Program-made: the position numbers and the translations under genes
Notes under the pieces: generated by a model
Told to the model about the DNA's origin: nothing
Databases searched by the model: none
What the model saw: only the letters and a program-made list of their open reading frames with translations
DNA from: an uncultured Caldilineales bacterium
GTDB lineage: Bacteria > Chloroflexota > Anaerolineae > JAAEKA01
Assembly: GCA_937907455.1 (NCBI GenBank)
Contig: CALESQ010000121.1
Coordinates: 1 to 9,378, forward strand
Length of the DNA stretch: 9,378 bases
Direction of reading: 5' to 3'
Shown: positions 1 through 6,541 of the stretch, one piece after another
How positions within the stretch are numbered: position 1 is the first letter of the stretch
How the letters are laid out: each line of letters begins with the position of its first letter

Positions 1-89
1 TCATCCTTTTCCCTCCTGTTCTGTCAGCCAGCGCCCCAAACTTGGGATACACCCAATTTATCCTGCAAGGGTTTGACGACTTACCTGCT

Positions 90-118
90 TTGCCTTTTCA
101 TGCGCCCGATGCTACAAT
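90..118 (+). promoter_or_regulatory. Sigma-70-type promoter of the GNAT gene, predicted to give a leaderless mRNA
   Basis: A -35-like TTGCCT (90-95) and a -10 TACAAT (113-118) are separated by exactly 17 nt. Only 7 nt lie between the -10 box and the ATG at 126, so a start site 7-8 nt downstream of the -10 falls on or next to the A of the start codon. No Shine-Dalgarno sequence precedes that ATG. The leaderless reading is inference from spacing. A small inverted repeat, CCCAA/TTGGG (35-46), lies farther upstream and has no known role. Confidence 0.66.
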
Positions 119-125
119 CTTTTCT

Positions 126-665
126 ATGCATGTGCGCTTGGCAACATCTCACGATATTTTAGATTGTCTGCGTCTCGACGCCAGTTCAGATACGCGCCGG
201 GTCTGGCAGTTGGATTTGCGCGAAAGCCGCGAGCAAATCTCGGCCTCGTTGCGTGTCACGGCCTTGCCGCGCGATCTTCGGCTGGATTATCCCGCCCCCG
301 GCAATGCCCTGGTGATGCACTGGCAGCGCGGTTATTGCCTGCTGGTAGCCGAGGATTTGACCGACGGTGGCAACCTTGTTGGCTATGCCGATGTCGGCCC
401 GGAACCCGACATGCAAACCGCCTGGCTTTGGCATCTGGTGGTTGACCGCAGCCGCCGCCGCCGCGGCGTGGGCAGTGCGCTGCTGCGCGCGGCTATGCAG
501 TGGAGCAGCGAACACCAGCTCCAACGGCTGATGGCACCTTTGCAGACCCAAAACGATCCTGGGGTACGTTTCTTGCAACGTCATGGCTTTGCTTTTTGCG
601 GTTTCAATGACCGCTATTTCGATAACGGCAGCGTGGCCCTCTTCTTTGGGCGAGAACTGCGTTAG
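126..665 (+). CDS. GNAT-family N-acetyltransferase
   Basis: A 179-residue protein with the GNAT fold, expected to move an acetyl group from acetyl-CoA to an amine; the substrate cannot be read from sequence. The acetyl-CoA signature is clear: strand HLVVD (103-107) leads into RRRGVGSALL (111-120), the RxxGxG pyrophosphate loop, then the amphipathic helix after it. The second half has NDPGVRFLQRHGF (143-155), the usual C-terminal motif, and ends in a strand with ALFFGREL. The first 90 residues are typical variable N-terminal sequence. An upstream TTG at 42 would add 28 residues, but it lies ahead of the promoter, so ATG 126 is preferred. The gene appears monocistronic: 145 nt of repeat-rich DNA separates it from the next gene. 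Family is certain; function is not. Confidence 0.85.
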   Translation: MHVRLATSHDILDCLRLDASSDTRRVWQLDLRESREQISASLRVTALPRDLRLDYPAPGNALVMHWQRGYCLLVAEDLTDGGNLVGYADVGPEPDMQTAWLWHLVVDRSRRRRGVGSALLRAAMQWSSEHQLQRLMAPLQTQNDPGVRFLQRHGFAFCGFNDRYFDNGSVALFFGRELR

Positions 666-810
666 CATGGTGACAGAGTTGACCAGGTGACAGGGTGAGC
701 CAAGTCTGCCGCGTGGCGCCAGTGCCCCGGCATCGAAGCCTTCCTGGATCATCGGTCAACTCGTAATTTCACCTGTTACATCGCCATAGCCACCCTGTTA
801 CCTTGTTGTC
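666..810. repeat. Intergenic region with degenerate GGTGACAG-type short repeats on both strands
   Basis: The left part holds near-tandem copies of a short unit: GGTGACAG at 669-676, GTTGACCA at 678-685, GGTGACAG at 686-693 and GGTGA at 694-698. The right part (about 771-810) holds the reverse complement in degenerate form; CACCCTGTTACCTT at 791-804 pairs with AGGTGACAGGGTG at 685-697 with few mismatches. Between them are a perfect palindrome TGGCGCCA (714-721) and a CAACTCG/TAATTTC pair (757-770). ATTGACAGGGTG recurs at 7239-7250. This looks like decayed short-repeat DNA; no gene is visible. The long inverted arrangement could form a hairpin between the two genes, but there is no T-tract for a classic terminator. 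Confidence 0.5.
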
Positions 811-2745
811 ATGTTTGGCTTCACCTTCCCTTCGTGGTCCTCCATCCTCGACCTGGCCAATCTTCTGGTTTCCAGCACGGTTGCCATTTTGGCGTTTTCG
901 TTGTTGGCCTATGTGTTGGCCTACAACGTGCGCAACCGCGTGGGGCGTGCCTTTGCCACCCTGCTGGCCTGTGTGATGATCGTTTACACCGGCGATGTCT
1001 TGTTGTATCTGGTGGCGCCTGAAGGCAGCGATTTCTGGCTGCGCCTGCAATGGCTGGGCATTCCCTTCGTTCCCGCCGCCTATTTCGACCTGTCGGACGC
1101 GCTGCTGCGTACCACCAATGCCATCTCGCAACGCCGCACGCGGCTGGTGATCGTCAGCTATAGCATCAGCTTGATGATCGCCGTCCTGGCGTTGGCGAGT
1201 AACTTGATCGTGCAGGCTGCCGGTGGCGATACCAACCTGGCCTATCTCGACCCGGGGGCGCTTTTTCCTGTCTTTGTTGGCTATTTTCTGCTGGTATCGG
1301 GCTATGGCCTGTACAATACCTACCGCGTCCGTCAACGCTGCCTGACCCCGGCCTCGCGCCGGCGCATGACTTATTTGTTTGTCTCCTTCATCGCCCCTGG
1401 CCTGGGCGTTTTCCCCTATCTGATCTTGGCTGGTTTTGCGGTGGATCCTGGGCGGGCTTTTGTTTCGATCCTCACCCTCGTTGGTAATCTGGGTGTAGCG
1501 ATTATGCTGGTGGCGATGGCCTACAGCGTGGCCTATTATGGCGTACTCAGCCCTGATCGTGTGGTGAAGCGCGGCTTGATCGTCTTTTTGATCCGCGGCC
1601 CGCTGCTGGGCATTCTGGTGGTGGGAGCCATTCTCACCGTGCCCAAGGTGGAAAGTATCCTGGGCTTGCCGCGCGAGTCGGTGGTGTTGCTGACCGTGGT
1701 GGCATTGATTGTGCTGCTGCAACTGCTGATCGAGCTGATCAAACCCACGGTGGAGCGCCTGATTTACAGCCACGACCAACAGGAATTGATGGCGATCCGT
1801 GAGCTGGATCGCCGTTTGCTCACCTCCAGCGACCTGCGTCAGTTTTTGGAAAACGCCCTGGTATCCATGTGCGAATACCTGCGCGTCAGCGGCGGTTTTG
1901 TGGCAGTGCAGGCCGGTGAGGAATTGATTGTGGAAGCAACCTGTGGCCCCAGCGATGTGGTGCAGCAATTTCATCACCACTCTGATTGGCCAACGATCTG
2001 GCAGCAGGTAGCTGCACGTCACAGCGACCGGCTTGAGCACGATAACGTGCAGGTCAATGGCTATTGGGTGTGGCCCTTGCGCACCAGCACGCAGGAAAAT
2101 GCTCTTGGCCTGCTGGGAGTGATGGCGCGTCGCGGCGAACAAGGCCCTTCACCAGCCGAGCAGCATGTGGTGGAAGAGCTGGTGCAGCGCGCCGAAACTG
2201 CGCTGGAAGATCGCCTGCTGCAACAAGGCGTTTTTATGGCTGTCATGGAGATCATGCCACAGATCGAACGCGTGCAGCGCTGGCGCAGTGTCACCCCCTA
2301 CCCCGGCACACCGCCGCTGCATCAGCCTGCTGAAAGCGATAGCATCATCTACCAACTGGAGTTTACCAAATGGGTCAAGGATGCACTGTCGCATTATTGG
2401 GGTGGCCCCAAACTAACTGACAGCCCGCTATTGAACCTGAAAGTGGTAGGCCGCGCTGCTGAAGAAGAAGGTAGCTCCACCAAAGGCCTGCGTGCGGTGT
2501 TGGCGCGTGCCATCGAGGGCCTGCGTCCCGAAGGTCAGCGCCAGATGACCGCATCAGAGTGGCTGCTGTACAACATTCTTGACCTGAAATTTATTCAGGG
2601 CAAGCGCGTGCGTGAAATAGCCGACCGGCTGGCTATGAGCGAGTCGGATCTGTATCGCAAGCAGCGCGTAGCCATCGAACAGGTGGCTCAGAAAATCATC
2701 GAGCTGGAAGCTGGCAACGGCGAAGGTCAGGCATCATCGCCGTAA
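811..2745 (+). CDS. Multi-TM sensor with GAF-like domain and C-terminal helix-turn-helix (no kinase domain)
   Basis: A 644-residue protein probably acting as a membrane-anchored regulator. Hydrophobic segments lie near residues 13-38, 47-68, 78-97, 111-134, 148-168, 187-209, 217-240, 256-277 and 290-310. The first seven resemble the 7TM N-terminal module found on some histidine kinases. A helical linker (about 310-345) leads to a GAF-like domain (about 335-465). No H-box, N-box or G-box is present, so it is not a histidine kinase. The C-terminus (about 582-632) contains LLYNILDLKFIQGKRV, then REIADRLAMSESDLYRKQ, reading like a sigma-region-4/LuxR-type helix-turn-helix. Residues 535-575 (DSPLLNLKVV, then GLRAVLARAIEGLRP) form a small helical domain before it. 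No Shine-Dalgarno precedes ATG 811; TGTTACCTT at 796-804 is at best a weak extended -10. DNA binding is inferred. Confidence 0.75.
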   Translation: MFGFTFPSWSSILDLANLLVSSTVAILAFSLLAYVLAYNVRNRVGRAFATLLACVMIVYTGDVLLYLVAPEGSDFWLRLQWLGIPFVPAAYFDLSDALLRTTNAISQRRTRLVIVSYSISLMIAVLALASNLIVQAAGGDTNLAYLDPGALFPVFVGYFLLVSGYGLYNTYRVRQRCLTPASRRRMTYLFVSFIAPGLGVFPYLILAGFAVDPGRAFVSILTLVGNLGVAIMLVAMAYSVAYYGVLSPDRVVKRGLIVFLIRGPLLGILVVGAILTVPKVESILGLPRESVVLLTVVALIVLLQLLIELIKPTVERLIYSHDQQELMAIRELDRRLLTSSDLRQFLENALVSMCEYLRVSGGFVAVQAGEELIVEATCGPSDVVQQFHHHSDWPTIWQQVAARHSDRLEHDNVQVNGYWVWPLRTSTQENALGLLGVMARRGEQGPSPAEQHVVEELVQRAETALEDRLLQQGVFMAVMEIMPQIERVQRWRSVTPYPGTPPLHQPAESDSIIYQLEFTKWVKDALSHYWGGPKLTDSPLLNLKVVGRAAEEEGSSTKGLRAVLARAIEGLRPEGQRQMTASEWLLYNILDLKFIQGKRVREIADRLAMSESDLYRKQRVAIEQVAQKIIELEAGNGEGQASSP

Positions 2746-2796
2746 GCAATCGTTCAGGCGCGCAGCGCAAGACGATTTTTCAAATCTTCCTGCTTT

Positions 2797-2836
2797 GGCC
2801 GGTTCTGCGAGAAGGCCCCCAATCTCCGACCGCGCC
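2797..2836 (+). repeat. Diverged solitary copy of the palindromic repeat family
   Basis: This stretch aligns end to end with the core module seen intact at 9289-9329 and 6485-6525. It keeps GGCCGGT at the left (2797-2803), TGCG in the middle, CCCAATCTCC (2818-2827), then GACCG and GCC at the right (2828-2836). By eye about 34 of 42 aligned positions agree, with two single-base deletions. It lies in the 151-nt gap between the sensor and the hypothetical gene. It is more diverged than the array copies, which suggests an older insertion. Confidence 0.55.
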
Positions 2837-2842
2837 ATTTCA

Positions 2843-2861
2843 GGAAATCTTCAAGATTGCC
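2843..2861. promoter_or_regulatory. Perfect short palindrome upstream of the hypothetical gene (possible operator)
   Basis: AATCTT (2846-2851), one base, then AAGATT (2853-2858) form a perfect inverted repeat. GG (2843-2844) and CC (2860-2861) extend it across one mismatched pair. It sits 35 nt before the ATG at 2897 and overlaps a -35-like TTGCCT (2857-2862), although no good -10 follows at the right spacing. An operator role is speculative; the adjacent helix-turn-helix protein would be the obvious candidate binder. Confidence 0.3.
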
Positions 2862-2896
2862 TGGTGCATTCTAATTCAGATGTTTCGGAGGATTAC

Positions 2897-3385
2897 ATGA
2901 CAACAAAAGCTGATTTCACCCCGCAGGAATGGGAAGCGTTGCTGGAAGCGCCGGTGCTGACGGGCTTGTACATCTCTCTCGCCAGTCCCAGCCTTGCTGG
3001 CTCCATCGGAGAGTCGATGGCAGTCGCCAAGACCATTGTGGCTACGGCCAAAGAAGGAACCGGCGATGCCCTGCTCGGCGCGCTGCTGGCTGATCTGCAA
3101 AACCGCGACGCCGCCAAGGTGGCGCGCCCCGATCTGAGCACGCGCAAACCCGACGAGTTGAAGCAAGAAGTGCTGAGCGGATTGCGCAAGGCGATGGTTC
3201 TGGCAGAACAAAAGGCTAGCGCTGACGAGAAGCAGGGCTTTGGCCAATGGCTGTACAGCGTGGCTGTCAACGTCGCTGAAGCCAGCAAGGAAGGCGGCTT
3301 TTTGGGTATGGGCGGTGTGCGCGTGAGCGACGAAGAAAAGGCCGCGCTGATTGAGTTGGCCGGTATCTTCGGCGTAAACGCCTGA
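2897..3385 (+). CDS. Conserved-looking hypothetical protein, small helical, no recognised domain
   Basis: A 162-residue protein I cannot assign with confidence. It is predicted mostly alpha-helical and soluble, with no signal peptide or membrane segment. It opens with FTPQEWEALLEAPVLTG (7-23), followed by a Ser/Gly/Ala-rich segment (28-54) and a helical stretch rich in Lys and Glu (80-115). It ends with EASKEGGFLGMGGVRVSDEE (128-147) and a final helix. The glycine-rich GGFLGMGG turn followed by VSDEEKAAL looks like a family signature, and the helical shape is loosely reminiscent of TerB-like proteins; that is an impression, not a match. The start is set by a strong ribosome binding site GGAGGA (2887-2892), 4 nt before ATG 2897; a longer reading to 2795 would run through the repeat copy. 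The gene follows the membrane regulator and ends at a strong terminator. Confidence 0.75.
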   Translation: MTTKADFTPQEWEALLEAPVLTGLYISLASPSLAGSIGESMAVAKTIVATAKEGTGDALLGALLADLQNRDAAKVARPDLSTRKPDELKQEVLSGLRKAMVLAEQKASADEKQGFGQWLYSVAVNVAEASKEGGFLGMGGVRVSDEEKAALIELAGIFGVNA

Positions 3386-3401
3386 TACCTGCCTGATCTT
3401 G

Positions 3402-3418
3402 TTGGCTGTTGCAGCCAA
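3402..3418 (+). other. Short hairpin preceding the terminator
   Basis: TTGGCTG (3402-3408) pairs perfectly with CAGCCAA (3412-3418) around a 3-nt loop. It lies 16 nt after the stop of the hypothetical gene and just before the main terminator. It may protect the 3' end of that message; no T-run follows, so it is not itself a terminator. Confidence 0.5.
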
Positions 3419-3421
3419 ATC

Positions 3422-3459
3422 AAAAAACGCCTGGAGGCAAACACTTCCAGGCGTTTTTT
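3422..3459. terminator. Bidirectional intrinsic terminator between convergent genes
   Basis: CGCCTGGA (3428-3435) pairs perfectly with TCCAGGCG (3446-3453) around a 10-nt loop. Six A residues precede the stem and six T residues follow it, so each strand gives a GC-rich hairpin followed by a U-run. It lies 36 nt after the plus-strand hypothetical gene and 21 nt past the stop of the minus-strand aldo/keto reductase, serving both. Confidence 0.92.
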
Positions 3460-3480
3460 AAATTTCATCCAACCGCAAGG

Positions 3481-4434
3481 CTAGGGCTTCAGGCGCGCAG
3501 CCTCACGATCCAGCAACTGAACTTCTGCCGGGTCAAGGCGCCAGCCCAGCGCACCTGCATTGTCCGCGGCCTGACGCGCGTTTTTGGCGCCGGGAATGGG
3601 TACAGTGCCCTTGCAGATGGCCCAGTTCAGGGCTACCTGAGCCGCGGTTTTGTCACCGTGCGCCATACCGATTTCGGCCAGCAGGCGGGTAAGCGGCTGG
3701 ATTTTACCCAGCGCCCGCGCATAGCGCTTGCCGCGCACGCCGGGCGGCGGCGCATCTGGCGTGTACTTGCCTGTTAGCAAGCCCTGCGCCAGGGGGCTGT
3801 AGGCGATTACCGTCACATCCAATTGGCGGCACACCTCCAGCAGGCCGCTGCTTTCCGGCTTACGCTGCCACAGGCTGTATTCAATTTGATTGGAAGCCAG
3901 CGGAACGCCGCGGCGCGCTAATGCAGTATGGGCACGCTGTGTCTGGGCTACACTATAATTGGAAACCCCCACAGCCTTGATCAAGCCCGCTTCCACTGCA
4001 TCGGCCATGGCGTCCATCCAGGTTTCAACCGCCACCAGCGGCGAAGGCCAATGGATCTGGTATAGATCAAGGCTGTTCAGGCCGAGACGCTGCAAGCTGG
4101 CTTGCAGGGCAGCCATAAACTGTCGCTTGCCTTGACGCCAGGGCCAGGGAAAGAATTTGCTGGCGATCAACACCGGCCAGCCAGTTCGACGTGCCGCCTG
4201 CCCCAGCAACTGCTCGGAACGACCACGCCCGTAGATTTCGGCAGTGTCGAACAGGTTGATGCCATGTGCCAGCGCGCTCTGAAAGGCGGCTTCGATATCA
4301 CCGTCGGAAAAGCCCCCTTTGCCGTATTGCCAAAACAGGGTGTCGCCCCAGGCCCAGGTGCCAATGCCCAGCGGGCTGATGCTGAGGCCTGTGGAGCCGA
4401 GAGGCACGCGTTCAAAATCGGATAACGTTGACAT
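3481..4434 (-). CDS. Aldo/keto reductase
   Basis: A 317-residue NAD(P)H-dependent oxidoreductase of the aldo/keto reductase superfamily with a TIM-barrel fold; it reduces carbonyls to alcohols, substrate unknown. The catalytic tetrad is complete: Asp63 and Tyr68 in FDTAEIYG, Lys93 in IASKF, His128 in YQIHWP. Cofactor-binding segments are present: GVSNYS (156-161), NQIEYSLWQR (182-191), AYSPLAQGLLTGKY (211-224) and IPGAKNARQAADN (280-292). Length is normal for the family. The Trp-rich N-terminus (GTWAWGDTLFWQYG) and overall pattern resemble the group found in cyanobacteria and plant plastids rather than the voltage-channel beta-subunit type; that is recollection. ATG 4434 is 12 nt past the stop of the radical SAM gene, with no clear ribosome binding site, so translation may depend on the upstream gene. 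It ends at the shared terminator. Confidence 0.93.
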   Translation of the reverse strand: MSTLSDFERVPLGSTGLSISPLGIGTWAWGDTLFWQYGKGGFSDGDIEAAFQSALAHGINLFDTAEIYGRGRSEQLLGQAARRTGWPVLIASKFFPWPWRQGKRQFMAALQASLQRLGLNSLDLYQIHWPSPLVAVETWMDAMADAVEAGLIKAVGVSNYSVAQTQRAHTALARRGVPLASNQIEYSLWQRKPESSGLLEVCRQLDVTVIAYSPLAQGLLTGKYTPDAPPPGVRGKRYARALGKIQPLTRLLAEIGMAHGDKTAAQVALNWAICKGTVPIPGAKNARQAADNAGALGWRLDPAEVQLLDREAARLKP

Positions 4435-4446
4435 AAAGATGATCAG

Positions 4447-6231
4447 TTAAGAAGGTGGCAGGATGGTGCTGACCAGCGGCAGCGGGCTGCTTGCCGGTAC
4501 GTCCGCTGGTCGCCAGTCCTCGGCGCGCCAGGGGCCTTTGCTTTTCAGCGGGATGCCGCCGTTGTCGCGGTAGGCCCAGGCTGGATCGCACGAGCCACAG
4601 GTGAGGCAGCCGCTGGAGGTGGGTGGGCAGCTCAGGCCGGTTTGCGCGCGAGAGGCGCGACGCTGCTCGTAGAGGTAATAGCTGGCGCTGACGCCGCTTT
4701 CCACGATGTCCCACGGCTGCGGCGTGCCCGGCGCGCGCTCGCTGAGAAAATCAGCCTGACTGAGGCCATGCTCGGCCAAAGCACGGTTGAAACCGGCAAT
4801 CGAGAGTGCAGGCATAGCGAGTAACACCGGCGCCAGACGGCGGTCGCCGCGTGCCAACACTGCCTGCACCGCAGCCCATTGCGGCGAGTCGGCGCGTACT
4901 GCCACCCCGTGCCGCGCCAGCCCGCGTTGGATCAGCTTTTGTCGGCGTTCAAAGGTAGGCACGTCGGTCATAGCCATCCATTGGAAGGGCGTATGCGCCT
5001 TGGGCACGTAGGGCGTGGCATTGATCACCACGCGACGCCGAAAGCGTCCCGCTGCGGCCAGCGTCAGGTCTATCAGGCCCTGAATGTCGTCGTCGTTTTC
5101 GCCGGGATGACCGATCATGAAATACAGCTTGAGCTGCGGAAAGTTCAGTGCTTCGGCCAGGTCTACCGCCTGTAAAATCTGCGCCTCGGTTTGCGTCTTG
5201 TTGATTATATCGCGCAGGCGTTGGCTGCCCGCCTCTGGTGCGATGGTCAGCGTTTGTGCGCCGCTCTCGCGCAGGCCGCGCACCAGCGGCTCGGAAATCG
5301 GGTCCACCCGCATCGAGCTGACGCTGAAACGTGCCCCCATTGCGCGCAGGCCAAGGGCCAGCTCATCAATCCGGCTGTGATCCGACACCGCTGCTGAGAT
5401 CAGGCCGATGCGTTCGCGGTGCTGCAAGCCCTGCCGTGCCCATTCCAGCAGCAGTTCCAGCGGCTGTTCGCGCGGGGGGCGATACACATAGCCGGCCAGA
5501 CAGAAGCGGCAGCCACGGCCACAGCCGCGGGCGATCTCCATCAGGTGCAGGCCGCCGAACTCGGTGTCAGGCGTGTAGAGCGAGCTGACCGGCGGGTAAC
5601 GTTCCAGGTTGCGCACCCACAGCCGCTTGATCTGCCGACTGCTGCCCGCGGGCACCAGCTCAGGCACATAGACCCCGGCGATGCCATCCAGCGCGGCCAG
5701 CAGTGCGGCGCGGTCGTGATCCCCCACGTCCAGGATCGTGTCCAGGATCAGCGGGGTCACTTCTTCGCCTTCACCGATCAGGATAGCATCGAAGAAGGGT
5801 GCCATTGGCTCTGGGTTCATGGTGATGCCAGGCCCGCCGGCCAGCAGCAGGGGCCAGCGTTCGTCGCGGTCTGCGGCCAGTGGGGGCACACCGGCTTGGC
5901 GCAGCATCTCTACCACGTTGAAATAGTCCATCTCATAGGAGATGGTGAAGGCCCACACCGCGAACTCATCCACCCGCTGCTGGGTTTCCAGCGAGAGCAG
6001 AGGCCGGCGCGCGGCCGCTCCGCCCTTATCCCAGAACACGCGCTCGCACACCACCTCAGGGTGTTCGTTGAAGGTGCGGTAAAGGATTTGCAGCGCCAGG
6101 CTGGACATCCCCACGTAATAGGTGTTGGGGTAGGCCAGGGCTACCGGCAGCTTGCCGCCCCAGTCCTTGATCACCGTGCCAATTTCCTTGGCCAGAATTT
6201 GTTTCGCTTCGACAGTCTTGTTCCAGGTCAT
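4447..6231 (-). CDS. B12-binding-type radical SAM protein, TIGR03960-like, without a DUF2344 domain
   Basis: A 594-residue radical SAM enzyme of unknown reaction. The N-terminal domain (about 1-190) has the cobalamin-binding-like layout of this family: ALAYPNTYYVGMSSLALQIL (31-50), then LLAGGPGITMNPEP (129-142) and DAILIGEGEE (148-157). It shows no obvious DxHxxG histidine motif, so cobalamin binding is not assured. The radical SAM core begins at ARGCGRGCRFC (234-244), whose Cys237, Cys241 and Cys244 form CX3CX2C for the 4Fe-4S cluster; LTIAPEAGSQRLR (328-340) and LYFMIGHPGE (369-378) follow. A C-terminal cysteine group, Cys535, Cys542, Cys545 and Cys548 (CX6CX2CX2C), matches the end of TIGR03960-type proteins as I recall them. 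Many of those continue into DUF2344; this one stops about 46 residues later. ATG 6231 lacks a visible Shine-Dalgarno. It is the first gene of a two-gene unit. Confidence 0.85.
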   Translation of the reverse strand: MTWNKTVEAKQILAKEIGTVIKDWGGKLPVALAYPNTYYVGMSSLALQILYRTFNEHPEVVCERVFWDKGGAAARRPLLSLETQQRVDEFAVWAFTISYEMDYFNVVEMLRQAGVPPLAADRDERWPLLLAGGPGITMNPEPMAPFFDAILIGEGEEVTPLILDTILDVGDHDRAALLAALDGIAGVYVPELVPAGSSRQIKRLWVRNLERYPPVSSLYTPDTEFGGLHLMEIARGCGRGCRFCLAGYVYRPPREQPLELLLEWARQGLQHRERIGLISAAVSDHSRIDELALGLRAMGARFSVSSMRVDPISEPLVRGLRESGAQTLTIAPEAGSQRLRDIINKTQTEAQILQAVDLAEALNFPQLKLYFMIGHPGENDDDIQGLIDLTLAAAGRFRRRVVINATPYVPKAHTPFQWMAMTDVPTFERRQKLIQRGLARHGVAVRADSPQWAAVQAVLARGDRRLAPVLLAMPALSIAGFNRALAEHGLSQADFLSERAPGTPQPWDIVESGVSASYYLYEQRRASRAQTGLSCPPTSSGCLTCGSCDPAWAYRDNGGIPLKSKGPWRAEDWRPADVPASSPLPLVSTILPPS

Positions 6232-6297
6232 ACGAGGTATCAGAATTCGTGATCAGCAGAGAATAGCTGCTAGCTGCGGCCGGTCTCAGACCGAGCC

Positions 6298-6388
6298 GCT
6301 GTGGCCGGTCCCTGCGGGATGGTTCCCAATCTTCAAATCAGCCACAGACCACGGGCACGGTCTGGAGACCGGCCCGAGCGGAAACATA
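6298..6388 (+). repeat. 91-bp tandem unit, copy 1
   Basis: First full unit, opening GCTGTGGCCGGTCCC and closing GCGGAAACATA. It is identical to the next unit. Confidence 0.9.
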
Positions 6389-6479
6389 GCTGTGGCCGGT
6401 CCCTGCGGGATGGTTCCCAATCTTCAAATCAGCCACAGACCACGGGCACGGTCTGGAGACCGGCCCGAGCGGAAACATA
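6389..6479 (+). repeat. 91-bp tandem unit, copy 2
   Basis: Second full unit, base-for-base the same as the one before it, implying recent duplication. It is followed directly by a partial third copy. Confidence 0.9.
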
Positions 6480-6541
6480 GCTGCGGCTGGTCCCTGCGGG
6501 ATGGTTCCCAATCTCCAGACCGAGCCGCTGCGGCTGCCTGC

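Larger units (their letters stand above)
6264..6538. repeat. GC-rich palindromic repeat array 1, including two identical 91-bp tandem units
   Basis: This fills most of the 310-nt gene-free gap between the radical SAM start and the DUF218 stop. It starts with a doubled heptamer TAGCTGC (6264-6277) and a short hairpin module with CGGTCT, one base, AGACCG. Two 91-bp units follow, 6298-6388 and 6389-6479, identical at every base. A third partial copy (6480-6514) differs from them at two bases and then switches to the CCAGACCGAGCC ending. Each unit contains several inverted repeats, such as CTGTGGC/GCCACAG (6299-6305 with 6341-6347) and CGGTCT/AGACCG. It ends 3 nt short of the DUF218 stop codon. 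No reading frame in it looks like protein. Confidence 0.88.

Noticed and set aside
42..125. Longer GNAT reading from TTG at 42
   Set aside because: The extra 28 residues do not look like part of the fold, and the promoter -10 lies inside this stretch, just before ATG 126.
769..2142. 457-codon open frame on the minus strand opposite the membrane sensor
   Set aside because: Composition is dominated by Gln, His and Ala, with no recognisable domain, and it lies fully antisense to a well-supported membrane protein. It is a GC-driven shadow.
3954..3959. TATAAT on the plus strand
   Set aside because: It lies within the aldo/keto reductase coding region, encoding part of SNYS on the other strand, has no matching -35 and drives no gene.
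5419..6252. 277-codon plus-strand frame opposite the radical SAM gene
   Set aside because: It is antisense to conserved radical SAM motifs and Gln/His/Arg-rich; a shadow frame.
6298..6514. CRISPR-like array
   Set aside because: The units are directly adjacent and identical over all 91 bp, with no variable spacers and no cas genes.
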